A stretch of DNA of 64,000 nucleotides. It comes from Prochlorococcus sp. MIT 1300. GTDB taxonomy: Bacteria > Cyanobacteriota > Cyanobacteriia > PCC-6307 > Cyanobiaceae. Where the stretch lies: NCBI RefSeq assembly GCF_034092375.1, contig NZ_CP139302.1, positions 558,001-622,000 of the forward strand, read 5' to 3'. The translations under genes and the position numbers were made by a program. Positions 15,162 through 24,951 of the stretch are shown here, piece by piece. The notes beneath the pieces were generated by a model, which ran no database searches, was not told the origin of the DNA, and saw only the letters and a program-made list of their open reading frames with translations. How positions within the stretch are numbered: the stretch's first letter is position 1; every line of letters starts with the position of its first letter.

Positions 15162-16238
15162 GTGAGTAAAAGCACTTTGCAACGCAAAAACTGGTTGGGG
15201 CTTGGAGCTGTTTTTTTTATTTTGACAGCTGTAGGAGGCATAACCGCCCTGAAGCTCGCCCCATGGAAGGTCAAGGTACGTGATGTGACTGAATACACCG
15301 TCTCAGCAGAAAGTGGCAAGCTGCCTGCTCTTATTACAGCGAGCGGCGAATTACAAGCAGAGCGCACTGTGAATGTCAGTCCTGATAAACAGGGCCTGCT
15401 AGACCAGCTATATGTCGATGAAGGAGACTTTGTTAAGAAGGGGGAAGTGCTTGCAAAAATGAATAGCGGTGACTACGTATATCGCTTAGCGGAGTTAAAA
15501 GCGGAATATGAAACTAAAAAAACGGCCTTTGAAAGAAGAAAAGAACTATTTAATGAAGGGGCTATTAGTGCTGAAGAAAATGATGAATATAAGAATCTAT
15601 TCCTTAAAAGCAGAGCTCGCTTTCAACAAAGACAAGTTGAGGGTAGTGAACTTTTAGTAAGAGCACCTTTCAATGGATTAATCACCGCTCGATATGCAGA
15701 GCCTGGTTCTTTTGTTACTCCTACAACTCGTGCCTCCTCCAATGCTGGTGCCACAAGTACTTCTATTCTTGAATTGTCCGAAGGGCTTGAAGTCTCCGCC
15801 AAGGTTCCTGAAAGCGATATTGGAAGAATTCGCATTGGACAAGACGCATCTGTTCGTGTAGACGCCTTCCCAGACAAGCAATTCAAGGCACAGGTTTCAG
15901 AAATTTCACCCAGAGCAGGTAAAACTGACAATGTCACGTCCTTTGATGTAACTCTAAAGCTATTAAAAGAAACATCAAGACTTCGAATTGGAATGACTGC
16001 TGATGTCAATTTTAATGCTGGTGAAACTAAAGTCAGCACCTTAGTTCCTACTGTGGCAATAGTTACTAAAAATGGTAAGCCTGGAGTGCTTTTAGTAGGT
16101 AAAGACTCAAACCCAAAATTCCAAATAGTCGAGCTTGGTACTACAAGTGGAAGCAAAACAGCCATAATTAAAGGTATAGAGCCTGGAACACCAATTTTTA
16201 TCAACTTACCTCCATGGGCTAAACAAAAACAAAACTAA
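15162..16238 (+). CDS. HlyD/RND-type periplasmic adaptor (membrane fusion) protein
   Basis: A 358-residue adaptor that would link an inner-membrane transporter to an outer-membrane channel. It starts with GTG at 15162. Residues about 13-32 form the membrane anchor (LGAVFFILTAVGGITALKLA). A split biotinyl-lipoyl domain follows (VSPDKQGLLDQLYVDEGDFVKKGEVLAKM and LLVRAPFNGLITARYAEPGSFV) around a helical hairpin with GAISAEENDEYK, then a beta-barrel with the typical IRIGQDASVRVDAFPDKQFKAQVSEISP. No transporter gene lies next to it, so its partner is elsewhere; some cyanobacterial members work with DevBCA-type ABC exporters. Confidence 0.9.
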   Translation: MSKSTLQRKNWLGLGAVFFILTAVGGITALKLAPWKVKVRDVTEYTVSAESGKLPALITASGELQAERTVNVSPDKQGLLDQLYVDEGDFVKKGEVLAKMNSGDYVYRLAELKAEYETKKTAFERRKELFNEGAISAEENDEYKNLFLKSRARFQQRQVEGSELLVRAPFNGLITARYAEPGSFVTPTTRASSNAGATSTSILELSEGLEVSAKVPESDIGRIRIGQDASVRVDAFPDKQFKAQVSEISPRAGKTDNVTSFDVTLKLLKETSRLRIGMTADVNFNAGETKVSTLVPTVAIVTKNGKPGVLLVGKDSNPKFQIVELGTTSGSKTAIIKGIEPGTPIFINLPPWAKQKQN

Positions 16239-16269
16239 TAGCCCTAAGGAAACGTTGCACTATTTTAAA

Positions 16270-19239
16270 ATGTCAACTGCCACGGAAAAGCCCATTTTAC
16301 TTTTAGTTGATGGTCATTCCTTGGCATTTCGTAGCTTCTATGCCTTCAGCAAAGGAGGAGAAGGAGGGCTTTCTACGAAAGAGGGAATCCCAACTAGTGT
16401 TACCTATGGCTTTCTAAAATCTCTATTGGATAATTGCATAAGTCTTAAACCCCAAGGTATTACTATTGCATTCGATACTGCTGAACCAACCTTTAGGCAC
16501 AAAGCAGATCTAAACTACAAAGCTAATAGGGATGTTGCACCAGATATTTTCTTCCAAGATCTCGAGCAACTGCAAAAAATTCTAAAAGAGGAATTAAATC
16601 TCTCAATTTGTTTAGCCCCTGGCTATGAAGCAGATGATGTTCTTGGTACTCTTGCAAATGAAGCTTCTAAAGATGGTTGGCGAGTAAGAATTCTCTCAGG
16701 TGATAGAGATTTATTCCAGCTGGTAGATGACAAGAAAGAGATAGCAGTTCTATATATGGGAGGAGGGCCGTATTCCAAAAACAAAGGTCCTAAACTAATT
16801 AATGAGGAAGGAGTACTGAATAAACTGGGAGTGGAACCCAAAAAAGTCATCGACTTTAAAGCACTTACAGGAGATAGTTCAGACAATATTCCTGGAGTCA
16901 AAGGGGTAGGTCCAAAGACAGCTATAAACCTTCTAAATGAAAACGGTGACTTAGATGGAGTTTACAGGGCTCTAGAGGCAGTCGAAGCTAAAGGAGAAAA
17001 GGCCACGAAGAGTATTCTAAAAGGTGCCCTAAAAACCAAGTTAAACAGTGATAGAGAAAATGCATACTTATCTCGTTTTCTAGCTGAAATTCTTTTAAAT
17101 GTACCTATCCCAAAAAAACCAATTCTTAAGCTACAGCAAGTTGATTCAGTTCAGCTAAAGAATACATTGGAAAAACTGGAATTAAATAGTCTTGTCAACT
17201 TGTTACCTAAGTTTGTTGATACATTTTCGGCCAAGGAACTTAAAAAAGATAAAGTTTCAATCGAAAGCAAAACACTTAAAAAAGCTTCTAGCTATACGGA
17301 AGTTCTAAAAGAAAAAACACTTGAAGGTCTGCCTAATGAAAATAAAATTCCTGAATTAAAGCCAATTGTTATCGATACAACTCTAGCATTGAAGAAATTA
17401 GTCGATACCCTTCTCACATTTACTGACCCGCTTAACCCAGTTTCATTAGATACTGAAACCACTAGCTTAAACCCATTTAAAGCACAGTTAATAGGCATAG
17501 GTTTTTGCTGGGGAACAGGGCTTGAAGACCTTGCTTATATCCCAATTGGACACATTGAAGAAATATCTGCATCAACCACAGAAAAACAAATACAACTTCC
17601 ATTAGAGCAAGTTTTAAACGCAATTTCCCCTTGGCTTTCAAGTTTTAAACATCCAAAGGTATTACAAAATGCCAAATACGACCGTCTAATACTGCTTCAA
17701 CATGGATTCATTCTAAATGGGGTTGTATTTGATACCTTGCTTGCTGACTATCTAATAGATTCATCGGCAAAGCATAGTTTGGAAATAATGGCAAAAAGAG
17801 AGTTTAACTTTGCACCCAAATCATTTTCAGATATTGTTAGCAAAGGAATGACATTTGCTAACGTAACAATTAATGAGGCTAGTTTATATTGCGGAATGGA
17901 CGTATATGTCACCAGGAAGCTCACCACCATACTAAAGAATTATTTAGAAGAGATGGGTCCAAGTCTAGTTAGCTTACTCCAAGAAGTTGAGCAACCATTA
18001 GAACAAGTTTTAGCTGATATGGAAACTACTGGAATTCGCATAGACCTCAGTTACTTAGAAGATCTTTCAAAGGAACTTATCAGTAAATTAAAAGATATAG
18101 AAACAAGAGTCTATAAACTCGCAGGAGTAAATTTTAACCTTTCATCACCAAAGCAGCTTGGAGAGGTACTATTTGAACAACTAAAGTTAGACAGGAAGAA
18201 ATCAAGAAGAACTAAAACAGGTTGGAGTACCGATGCGACTGTTCTTGAACGACTAGAGAATGATCATCCAATAATTACTCTATTAATAGAACACAGAACA
18301 ATTAGTAAACTGCTCACTACATATGTAGATGCACTGCCTGCCTTAGTTGAGAAAGAAACTGGTAGAGTTCATACCGATTTTAATCAAGCAGTAACAGCAA
18401 CAGGGAGACTGAGTAGTAGCAATCCAAACCTGCAGAATATTCCAGTTAGAACAGAATTTAGTAGAAGAATAAGAAAAGCTTTCTTACCTCAACAGGGCTG
18501 GCAGCTCATTAGTGCTGATTATTCCCAAATAGAGCTTAGAATACTCGCACATCTTTCTAACGAAAAGGCTCTAAAAGAGGCCTATCAGAATGGTGATGAT
18601 GTGCATGCTCTTACCGCCAAAGTTCTGCTTGAAAAAGACTCGATTACTGCAGAAGAACGACGTCTAGGGAAAACAATTAATTTTGGAGTTATCTATGGTA
18701 TGGGAGCGCAACGCTTTGCACGTTCAACTGGTCTAACCATTAAACAGGCCAAAGAATTCCTCAACAAATTCAAGGATAGGTATCAAATGGTGTTCTCCTT
18801 TCTTGAACTCCAAGAAAAACTTGCGCTTAGTAGAGGCTATGTAGAAACATTATTAGGTAGGCGAAGGAAATTTAATTTCGACAAAAATGGGCTTGGTCGT
18901 CTAAAAGGTATAGACCCATTAGAAATAGATTTAGAAGTAGCTCGCAGAGCAGGGATGGAAGCTCAGCAACTAAGAGCAGCAGCAAATGCCCCGATTCAGG
19001 GCTCAAGTGCTGACATAATTAAAATCGCAATGGTTAAGCTAAATAAACAACTAAAAAATAGTGAACTTCCAGCACATCTGCTTTTACAAGTACACGATGA
19101 GCTTGTTCTTGAAGTGCAGCCTGAATCTATTGAAGAAGTCAAAGCCTTAGTAGTTAAGACAATGCAAGAAGCAGTTGAACTCTCTGTACCCTTATTAGTA
19201 GAAACTGGTATTGGAAACAATTGGATGGATGCCAAATAG
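16270..19239 (+). CDS. polA: DNA polymerase I
   Basis: About 989 residues: an N-terminal 5'-3' flap nuclease (LLLVDGHSLAFRSFYAF, EADDVLGTLA, LTGDSSDNIPGVKGVGPKTA), a DEDD-type 3'-5' exonuclease and a family A polymerase. The exonuclease keeps its acidic residues: D and E in SLDTETTSLNP, NAKYD, and Y-x3-D in YCGMDVY, so proofreading should be active. Polymerase motifs are ADYSQIELRILAHLS (A), RRLGKTINFGVIYGMG (B) and LQVHDELVLEV (C). Used in replication primer removal and repair. A TTG at 16255 would add five residues; the ATG at 16270 is preferred. It is 31 bases from the adaptor gene and 36 before cysS. Confidence 0.98.
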   Translation: MSTATEKPILLLVDGHSLAFRSFYAFSKGGEGGLSTKEGIPTSVTYGFLKSLLDNCISLKPQGITIAFDTAEPTFRHKADLNYKANRDVAPDIFFQDLEQLQKILKEELNLSICLAPGYEADDVLGTLANEASKDGWRVRILSGDRDLFQLVDDKKEIAVLYMGGGPYSKNKGPKLINEEGVLNKLGVEPKKVIDFKALTGDSSDNIPGVKGVGPKTAINLLNENGDLDGVYRALEAVEAKGEKATKSILKGALKTKLNSDRENAYLSRFLAEILLNVPIPKKPILKLQQVDSVQLKNTLEKLELNSLVNLLPKFVDTFSAKELKKDKVSIESKTLKKASSYTEVLKEKTLEGLPNENKIPELKPIVIDTTLALKKLVDTLLTFTDPLNPVSLDTETTSLNPFKAQLIGIGFCWGTGLEDLAYIPIGHIEEISASTTEKQIQLPLEQVLNAISPWLSSFKHPKVLQNAKYDRLILLQHGFILNGVVFDTLLADYLIDSSAKHSLEIMAKREFNFAPKSFSDIVSKGMTFANVTINEASLYCGMDVYVTRKLTTILKNYLEEMGPSLVSLLQEVEQPLEQVLADMETTGIRIDLSYLEDLSKELISKLKDIETRVYKLAGVNFNLSSPKQLGEVLFEQLKLDRKKSRRTKTGWSTDATVLERLENDHPIITLLIEHRTISKLLTTYVDALPALVEKETGRVHTDFNQAVTATGRLSSSNPNLQNIPVRTEFSRRIRKAFLPQQGWQLISADYSQIELRILAHLSNEKALKEAYQNGDDVHALTAKVLLEKDSITAEERRLGKTINFGVIYGMGAQRFARSTGLTIKQAKEFLNKFKDRYQMVFSFLELQEKLALSRGYVETLLGRRRKFNFDKNGLGRLKGIDPLEIDLEVARRAGMEAQQLRAAANAPIQGSSADIIKIAMVKLNKQLKNSELPAHLLLQVHDELVLEVQPESIEEVKALVVKTMQEAVELSVPLLVETGIGNNWMDAK

Positions 19240-19275
19240 CATGCATCTACTCTCAAAACACCTAATAGCCTGATC

Positions 19276-20751
19276 GTGCAACTAAGGCTCACTAACACTC
19301 TAAATGGACGTATCGAAGACTTTCACCCCATTAAGCCTGGGAAAGTCAGCATTTATTGTTGTGGAGTAACCGTATATGACCTCTGTCATTTAGGTCACGC
19401 AAGAAGTTACATCGTTTGGGATGTACTCCGCAGATATCTCACTTGGATTGGATACGAAGTAACGTTTGTACAAAATTTCACCGATATTGACGACAAAATT
19501 TTAAAAAAAGCTAAGGAAGAAGGAAGTACAATGCAAATAGTAAGTGAAAGAAATATTCAAGAATTCCATAAAGATATGGATTCTCTAGGAATTATTAAAC
19601 CCGATCGAATGCCTAAAGCAACCAAATGCCTCGATCCAATTCGCAATTTAATCAAAGAACTTCAATCCAAAGGTGTTGCTTACTCTATAGATGGAGACGT
19701 GTATTTCTCTGTAATGAAACACACTAACTACGGGAAATTAAGTGGTCGAGATTTATCACAACAACAACAAAATGCTGATGGCCGAATAAAAGAGTCAGAA
19801 GAAGCTAAAAAACAGCACCCTTTCGACTTCGCTCTATGGAAATCTGCCAAACCCGAAGAGCCAAGTTTTCCATCGCCATGGGGTCAAGGAAGACCTGGCT
19901 GGCACATAGAGTGTTCTGCAATGGTAAAAGAAGAGCTTGGAGAAACTATCGATATACATCTTGGTGGAGCCGATTTAATTTTTCCTCATCATGAAAATGA
20001 GATAGCCCAGTCTGAATCTCTCACTGGCAAGCAACTAGCAAATTTCTGGTTGCACAATGGAATGGTCAACGTAGGTGGCCAAAAAATGAGCAAGTCACTT
20101 AATAACTTTACAACAATAAGAGCGCTTCTGAACCAGGGTATATCACCAATGACTCTTAGGCTTTTTGTTTTACAGGCGCATTATAGAAAGCCACTAGACT
20201 TTACCCATGAAGCATTAAATGCGGCATCCAAGGGTTGGGAAGGTTTAAACAAAGCCTTATCACTAAATATTAACCATGGGGAAGAACTAGGATGGACTAA
20301 TGATTATCTCAAAACAAATAATAATTTGAATTCAAAAATAGATCTAGCAGAAGAAGATAAAATGTTTAGGCTAGCAATGAATGACGACCTCAATACCTCA
20401 GGAGGCCTCTCGGTAATTTTTGAGCTTGCAAGGCCTCTACGAACATTAGCCAATCGACTTGAGCATGGTGAAGCTAATCAATTAAGTGAAGGCGAGAAAA
20501 GAGTCTTCTACCAAAAATGGGTATCTCTAATTGAGCTTGCCAAGGTTTTAGGGTTTAAGCCAGAAAAGATTATTAACTCTAAGCCCCAACAAGTAAACGA
20601 AGAAAGTATATTGCAAGCAATAGAAGATAGGAAAAAAGCCAAGTCAAACAAAGATTATTCTAAGGCAGACAGTATCCGTGAAGACCTAAGGCGCTTAGGC
20701 ATTGAGTTAATTGACAAATCAGGAGGAATAACCGAGTGGATTAAAAAATAA
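19276..20751 (+). CDS. cysS: cysteinyl-tRNA synthetase
   Basis: This 491-residue class I enzyme charges tRNA-Cys. It shows the HIGH-type signature HLGH at residues 38-41 and KMSKS at 270-274. Zinc-binding candidates are C29, C213 (HIECSAM) and the HHENE histidine and glutamate near 238-242. The C-terminal DALR-like domain ends with the family's [25 protein letters not shown] helix. Start is a GTG, since the next ATG would remove the nucleotide-binding core. Closely follows polA on the same strand. Confidence 0.98.
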   Translation: MQLRLTNTLNGRIEDFHPIKPGKVSIYCCGVTVYDLCHLGHARSYIVWDVLRRYLTWIGYEVTFVQNFTDIDDKILKKAKEEGSTMQIVSERNIQEFHKDMDSLGIIKPDRMPKATKCLDPIRNLIKELQSKGVAYSIDGDVYFSVMKHTNYGKLSGRDLSQQQQNADGRIKESEEAKKQHPFDFALWKSAKPEEPSFPSPWGQGRPGWHIECSAMVKEELGETIDIHLGGADLIFPHHENEIAQSESLTGKQLANFWLHNGMVNVGGQKMSKSLNNFTTIRALLNQGISPMTLRLFVLQAHYRKPLDFTHEALNAASKGWEGLNKALSLNINHGEELGWTNDYLKTNNNLNSKIDLAEEDKMFRLAMNDDLNTSGGLSVIFELARPLRTLANRLEHGEANQLSEGEKRVFYQKWVSLIELAKVLGFKPEKIINSKPQQVNEESILQAIEDRKKAKSNKDYSKADSIREDLRRLGIELIDKSGGITEWIKK

Positions 20752-20814
20752 AAGCAGTAAGCTCTGTACTGATTCAAAAAGACTTTGCCTATAAGTCAAT
20801 ATAAAAACAGGCAT

Positions 20815-22152
20815 CTATTGCATGAAAATATTCCTAAATGTTTCCTCCGCAACTACACAAAAACCAAGTGAAATAGTTGGTACAGATATCCACCTTAGGG
20901 TCCAAAGCAAGCCAGCCACTTGAGAATTACCTATAGACACTTCTGTTAAATCGGCACGTAATCTTTTTGGCACAACCCATCCCATTAACACTGAAAGAAT
21001 CAACCCAGAAGCAATTAAAAGTGTATTCATAACTGAATCTACTTTTACAAGAAAATTGACATTTATTGCAGAGGGTATGCCCAAAAGAGCTACTAGGGCA
21101 ACTGAACACAAAACTGCCTTGTTTCTATTCCAACCCAAATTATCTATCAAGGAACTCACAGGAACTTCAAGTAAAGATATTGAAGAGGTGATAGCGGCTA
21201 TATAAACCAAAGAGAAGAATGTAACACTCACGATTTTGCCTGCAATCCCTAAAGAAGGTAGTGCTAAGCCATGCGGCAATGTAGAAAAAAGAGTCCCAAC
21301 TGTTCCAGCACCGACTAAATCACCAAGCCCCAAAATTGCAACTAAAGGGAACGTGACACAACCAGCAAGCAATCCAACAGCAGTATCCATTGTTACGACA
21401 GCTAAGGCTTCACCAGGAATTGAACTCTTGCGACTCAAATAAGCTGAATATGCCAATATCGCTCCAATTCCAGTTCCAACCGAAAAGAACGCTTGCTTAA
21501 ATGCATTAGCAATAGTAGAAGGGTCAAGAAGTTGTTTTGCATCCCATCCAAACAAAAATGCGTAGCCCTCATGAGCATTGGGCTGAAATACTGCCCAAAT
21601 TGCTAGGCATATCAACATAAAGAAAAGAAGTGGTACTCCTAAGCGCGTAAGCCTCTCTATTCCTCCACGCACTCCAGCTGCAACAACAATTCCAGTTAAA
21701 GCAATACTTAGAAGTTGACCTATAAGTGAAACACTACCAGTACTTATCGATGGGAAATAATCAGTTGCTGCGGACTTATCAACTGGAAGTTGACCAAGTA
21801 ATGCATTTAAAAGAGTAGTTCCTGTATAACCCATTAAAACAACATAATAAGAAAGAATTCCTACAGAAACGACAAGGAAAAGCCATCCCAAAAGCCCCCA
21901 GGATTTACCTGCAATTTCAGCAGGAGCACGCAAAGGGGACTTTCTGGTACTCCTTCCAAGGGCCATCTCCGCCACCAACAATGGAAGGCAGACCAAAAAA
22001 ACTATTACCAAATACAGCAGAACAAATGCGCCTCCACCTCCTTGAGATGCGCGATAGGCAAAACCCCATAAATTGCCCAAACCAACTGCACTTCCTGCTG
22101 CTGCAAGAACAAAGCCAAGTCCTGAACCCCAACGTTCTTTAGTCACTGTCAT
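20815..22152 (-). CDS. sodium-dependent transporter, SNF/LeuT family
   Basis: A 445-residue inner-membrane protein with about 11-12 transmembrane helices. Its N-terminal block RWGSGLGFVLAAAGSAVGLGNLWGFAYRASQGGGGAFVLLY contains the unwound-helix glycine pattern and sodium and substrate contacts characteristic of the neurotransmitter:sodium symporter family. Prokaryotic members import amino acids with Na+, which suits a marine cell. SVGTGIGAILAYSAYLSR in helix 6 is another typical segment. The exact substrate cannot be told. It is transcribed divergently from dxr and has about 84 bases of shared promoter region. Confidence 0.93.
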   Translation of the reverse strand: MTVTKERWGSGLGFVLAAAGSAVGLGNLWGFAYRASQGGGGAFVLLYLVIVFLVCLPLLVAEMALGRSTRKSPLRAPAEIAGKSWGLLGWLFLVVSVGILSYYVVLMGYTGTTLLNALLGQLPVDKSAATDYFPSISTGSVSLIGQLLSIALTGIVVAAGVRGGIERLTRLGVPLLFFMLICLAIWAVFQPNAHEGYAFLFGWDAKQLLDPSTIANAFKQAFFSVGTGIGAILAYSAYLSRKSSIPGEALAVVTMDTAVGLLAGCVTFPLVAILGLGDLVGAGTVGTLFSTLPHGLALPSLGIAGKIVSVTFFSLVYIAAITSSISLLEVPVSSLIDNLGWNRNKAVLCSVALVALLGIPSAINVNFLVKVDSVMNTLLIASGLILSVLMGWVVPKRLRADLTEVSIGNSQVAGLLWTLRWISVPTISLGFCVVAEETFRNIFMQ

Positions 22153-22235
22153 TAGATGATGTTTCTTTCAAGGTTGGCCTAAGCATGAAGCCTTAGACCA
22201 TGTAATGGGAGACTGTATTTAACTGCTGGAACAGT

Positions 22236-23471
22236 GTGAAAGCCATAAGCGTCCTGGGCTCGACCGGTTCAATTGGCACACAAACCCTTGAGATTGCTGA
22301 GGAATTCCCAGAAAAATTCAGGGTTGTAGCAATTTCAGCTGGGCGCAATTTGCCTCTACTAGTGAAGCAAATCCAAAAACATAAACCTGAAGTTGTAGCT
22401 CTAGCCGACAATTCTCTGTTGCCCGAACTCGAAGAACGTCTTAAAGACCTTGACTCAAAAGAGCTATCTAGTTCTTTGCCAAAACTATTGGGAGGCCAAG
22501 ATGGCCTTAATACAGTTGCATCATGGGATAAAGCAGAGCTTGTAGTAACAGGAATAGTTGGCTGCGCTGGCCTACTTCCTACACTTGCTGCAGTTAGAGC
22601 AGGAAAGGATCTTGCTCTTGCAAATAAAGAAACACTCATCGCCGCTGGGCCAGTTGTCTTACCCGAATTAAAGAAAAGCGGGAGTCGTCTATTACCAGCC
22701 GACTCAGAACACTCCGCAATTTTTCAATGCCTGCAAGGCACTCCCTGGCCAGAAAATGCAAGGTTGTCAACAGGGTTAGCAACTCCTGGATTACGCCATA
22801 TCCAACTAACTGCTTCAGGTGGTGCTTTTCGAGATTGGTCTACCAGTGATCTAAAAAAAGCAACTGTCAAAGATGCAACCAGTCATCCAAATTGGAGCAT
22901 GGGCAAAAAAATAACTGTAGATTCTGCAACCCTAATGAATAAAGGACTAGAAGTAATTGAGGCTCACTATCTTTTTGGGATCGAATACAACCAAATCGAA
23001 ATTGTTATACACCCTCAAAGCATTATCCACTCAATGATAGAGCTATCAGATTCCTCGGTTTTGGCACAGCTTGGCTGGCCAGACATGAAACTACCAATCT
23101 TGTATTGCATGAGCTGGCCTAAGCGTTTAGAAACACCCTGGAGGCGGTTAGACCTTACAGAAATAAGTCAACTAACATTTAATTCTCCAGATACAAGAAA
23201 ATACCCTTGTATGACACTTGCCTATGAAGCTGGTCTTGCAGGCGGGACAATGCCAGCTGTTCTAAATGCAGCTAACGAAGAGGCAGTTGCACAGTTCCTT
23301 GATGAAAAAATACACTTTCTAGATATTCCAATGCTTATAGAAAAAGCCTGTGAAAGACACAAGAAAGATCTCAACCAAGAGCCAAACTTAGAAGAAGTTC
23401 TAAGTATTGACAAATGGGCACGAAAGGTTGTTCAAGAAGAAATAAATAAATCTACTAAATTATCAGTTTAA
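22236..23471 (+). CDS. dxr: 1-deoxy-D-xylulose 5-phosphate reductoisomerase
   Basis: A 411-residue cytosolic enzyme of the MEP isoprenoid pathway, converting DXP to 2-C-methyl-D-erythritol 4-phosphate with NADPH; it feeds carotenoid, phytol and quinone synthesis. The NADPH-binding glycine motif GSTGSIG is at residues 8-14. [32 protein letters not shown] (metal-binding D and E) and [26 protein letters not shown] are family signatures. The start is GTG. A ferredoxin-like gene begins ten bases after its stop. Confidence 0.98.
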   Translation: MKAISVLGSTGSIGTQTLEIAEEFPEKFRVVAISAGRNLPLLVKQIQKHKPEVVALADNSLLPELEERLKDLDSKELSSSLPKLLGGQDGLNTVASWDKAELVVTGIVGCAGLLPTLAAVRAGKDLALANKETLIAAGPVVLPELKKSGSRLLPADSEHSAIFQCLQGTPWPENARLSTGLATPGLRHIQLTASGGAFRDWSTSDLKKATVKDATSHPNWSMGKKITVDSATLMNKGLEVIEAHYLFGIEYNQIEIVIHPQSIIHSMIELSDSSVLAQLGWPDMKLPILYCMSWPKRLETPWRRLDLTEISQLTFNSPDTRKYPCMTLAYEAGLAGGTMPAVLNAANEEAVAQFLDEKIHFLDIPMLIEKACERHKKDLNQEPNLEEVLSIDKWARKVVQEEINKSTKLSV

Positions 23472-23480
23472 TGCCTAAAA

Positions 23481-23825
23481 ATGAATAAAATCAAGGTAAG
23501 TCACCATTTATTATTGTGTGCTACGCCTACCAAGCAAGCATGTTGCAAGTCAGCAGCAGGTGCAGATAGTTGGGAGGCGCTGAAAAGATTATTAAAAGAA
23601 CTAAAACTTGAAGAACTGCATAATACCGAAGGGATTGTATTAAGAAGCAAAGTAGATTGCCTTAGAATTTGTAGCGGTGGACCAATATTACTTGTCTGGC
23701 CAGATGGGATTTGGTACGGAGGAGTTACACCAGAAAGAATCGAAAAGATTATCAATCAACACATAATAGATGGGATACCAATTAATGAATGGATAATCAG
23801 AAGAACCCCTATCAAATTAGCCTAA
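23481..23825 (+). CDS. thioredoxin-fold [2Fe-2S] ferredoxin-like protein
   Basis: A 114-residue protein of the (2Fe-2S) ferredoxin domain family with a thioredoxin fold. Cysteines near residue 13 (LLLCATPTK) and residues 21-22 (QACCKS), together with CLRICSGGP near residues 60-64, make the cluster-binding set C-x(7-8)-C ... C-x3-C. WPDGIWYGGVTPERIEKII is the typical end. Cytoplasmic electron carrier. It follows dxr closely enough to share a transcript. Electron partner unknown; the MEP enzymes IspG and IspH take electrons from ferredoxins, so a link is conceivable. Confidence 0.85.
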   Translation: MNKIKVSHHLLLCATPTKQACCKSAAGADSWEALKRLLKELKLEELHNTEGIVLRSKVDCLRICSGGPILLVWPDGIWYGGVTPERIEKIINQHIIDGIPINEWIIRRTPIKLA

Positions 23826-23835
23826 AAAACAAAAG

Positions 23836-24951
23836 CTAGAACCCTAATTCTGCGAACCATCTTTCCACCAATAAATCACCCCAGCAACCTCCAATACCAT
23901 GAAAACCATTGTGTCCTCCACGTGAAGTAATCACTAGGTCTATTTTCCCATCTTTAAGAGATTGGATGCTATTTTCTAATTCCAATAATCCCGAAACTGG
24001 AACCCAAGGATCATCAGAAGACTGCATCATTAAAGTTCGCGGTAATTTTCTGCCTTGATTGAGAATTGAAGCTAAAGGAGAAGCCTTAATGTAATACTCA
24101 TCAACGCTCTTATAACCCCATCTTGGAGCTGTTATAGCCGCATCAAAATCACGAATAGTTCTTATAGGACCAGAACCATCTAAACCATTATTCAAGAGAT
24201 CTTTTTCCGTAAGATTTAAGCCAAATGGATCCTCTAGAGTTTGTCTTATTAGTCTTTTCAAAAGCCAACTCTGATAAACCATATTCCTAGGTCTTTGAAT
24301 TGATGCACTACAAGAGCACAAATCAAGCGGACTGCTAGTACAAACTAATGCATCCAATAAGGGCTTATCAGAATCTTCTAAGTTATCTGATACCAAACAT
24401 GCATTTAATAAAATAGTGCCACCTAGAGAAATTCCTGCTCCGAGCAATGGCATATCTTTTTTTAATTTGCCTCCCTTACCAGAAAATTCACGACATAACC
24501 TCCTGGCCGTAATAAAGACTTCTCGAAGATCACTATTACAACTAGCTGAATATGTACCCCCTGCCAGATGTCTGCCTGGGTCAGCACCCCTCAAGTTAAG
24601 TCTTAGAACACCAAAACCTGCTTCATTAAGTTTCACTCCCATTCTTCGTAAACCTAATCGACTACTAGAGCCTCCTAAGCCATGAAGCAAAAGGACAATG
24701 CCCCTCATATTTTCTATCTCGATAGGCTTATCAAAAAAGGCCAATAAATAGCCAGGTCCAGCAGCAGCACTAGGTAATTCAGGTATGGGAATTTCTAATG
24801 GATCTCCCTTATCCTCAGGCAAATGTTCGTTGCCAAAGGTATCTCTAAGAGTTTGCAAATCCCCACCTATCCATGGCCAGCGCTCCTTAAAAATTGGCAT
24901 TTCCAATCTTTCAAGAAGCGAGGACACTCTTTTATCCCTTTCTACCAACAC
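23836..24951 (-). CDS. alpha/beta hydrolase, YheT family
   Basis: Up to 371 residues. The hydrolase core shows VLLLHGLGGSSSR (oxyanion hole region), the nucleophile elbow GAGISLGGTI with serine, and the C-terminal catalytic histidine in SRGGHNGFHG; the acid is likely in SSDDPWVP. YheT-type proteins are esterases of unknown physiological substrate. The GTG start at 24951 makes it overlap pntB by 20 bases; an ATG at 24900 is an alternative. It is convergent with the ferredoxin-like gene, ten bases apart, and probably sits at the end of the pnt operon. Confidence 0.88.
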   Translation of the reverse strand: MLVERDKRVSSLLERLEMPIFKERWPWIGGDLQTLRDTFGNEHLPEDKGDPLEIPIPELPSAAAGPGYLLAFFDKPIEIENMRGIVLLLHGLGGSSSRLGLRRMGVKLNEAGFGVLRLNLRGADPGRHLAGGTYSASCNSDLREVFITARRLCREFSGKGGKLKKDMPLLGAGISLGGTILLNACLVSDNLEDSDKPLLDALVCTSSPLDLCSCSASIQRPRNMVYQSWLLKRLIRQTLEDPFGLNLTEKDLLNNGLDGSGPIRTIRDFDAAITAPRWGYKSVDEYYIKASPLASILNQGRKLPRTLMMQSSDDPWVPVSGLLELENSIQSLKDGKIDLVITSRGGHNGFHGIGGCWGDLLVERWFAELGF

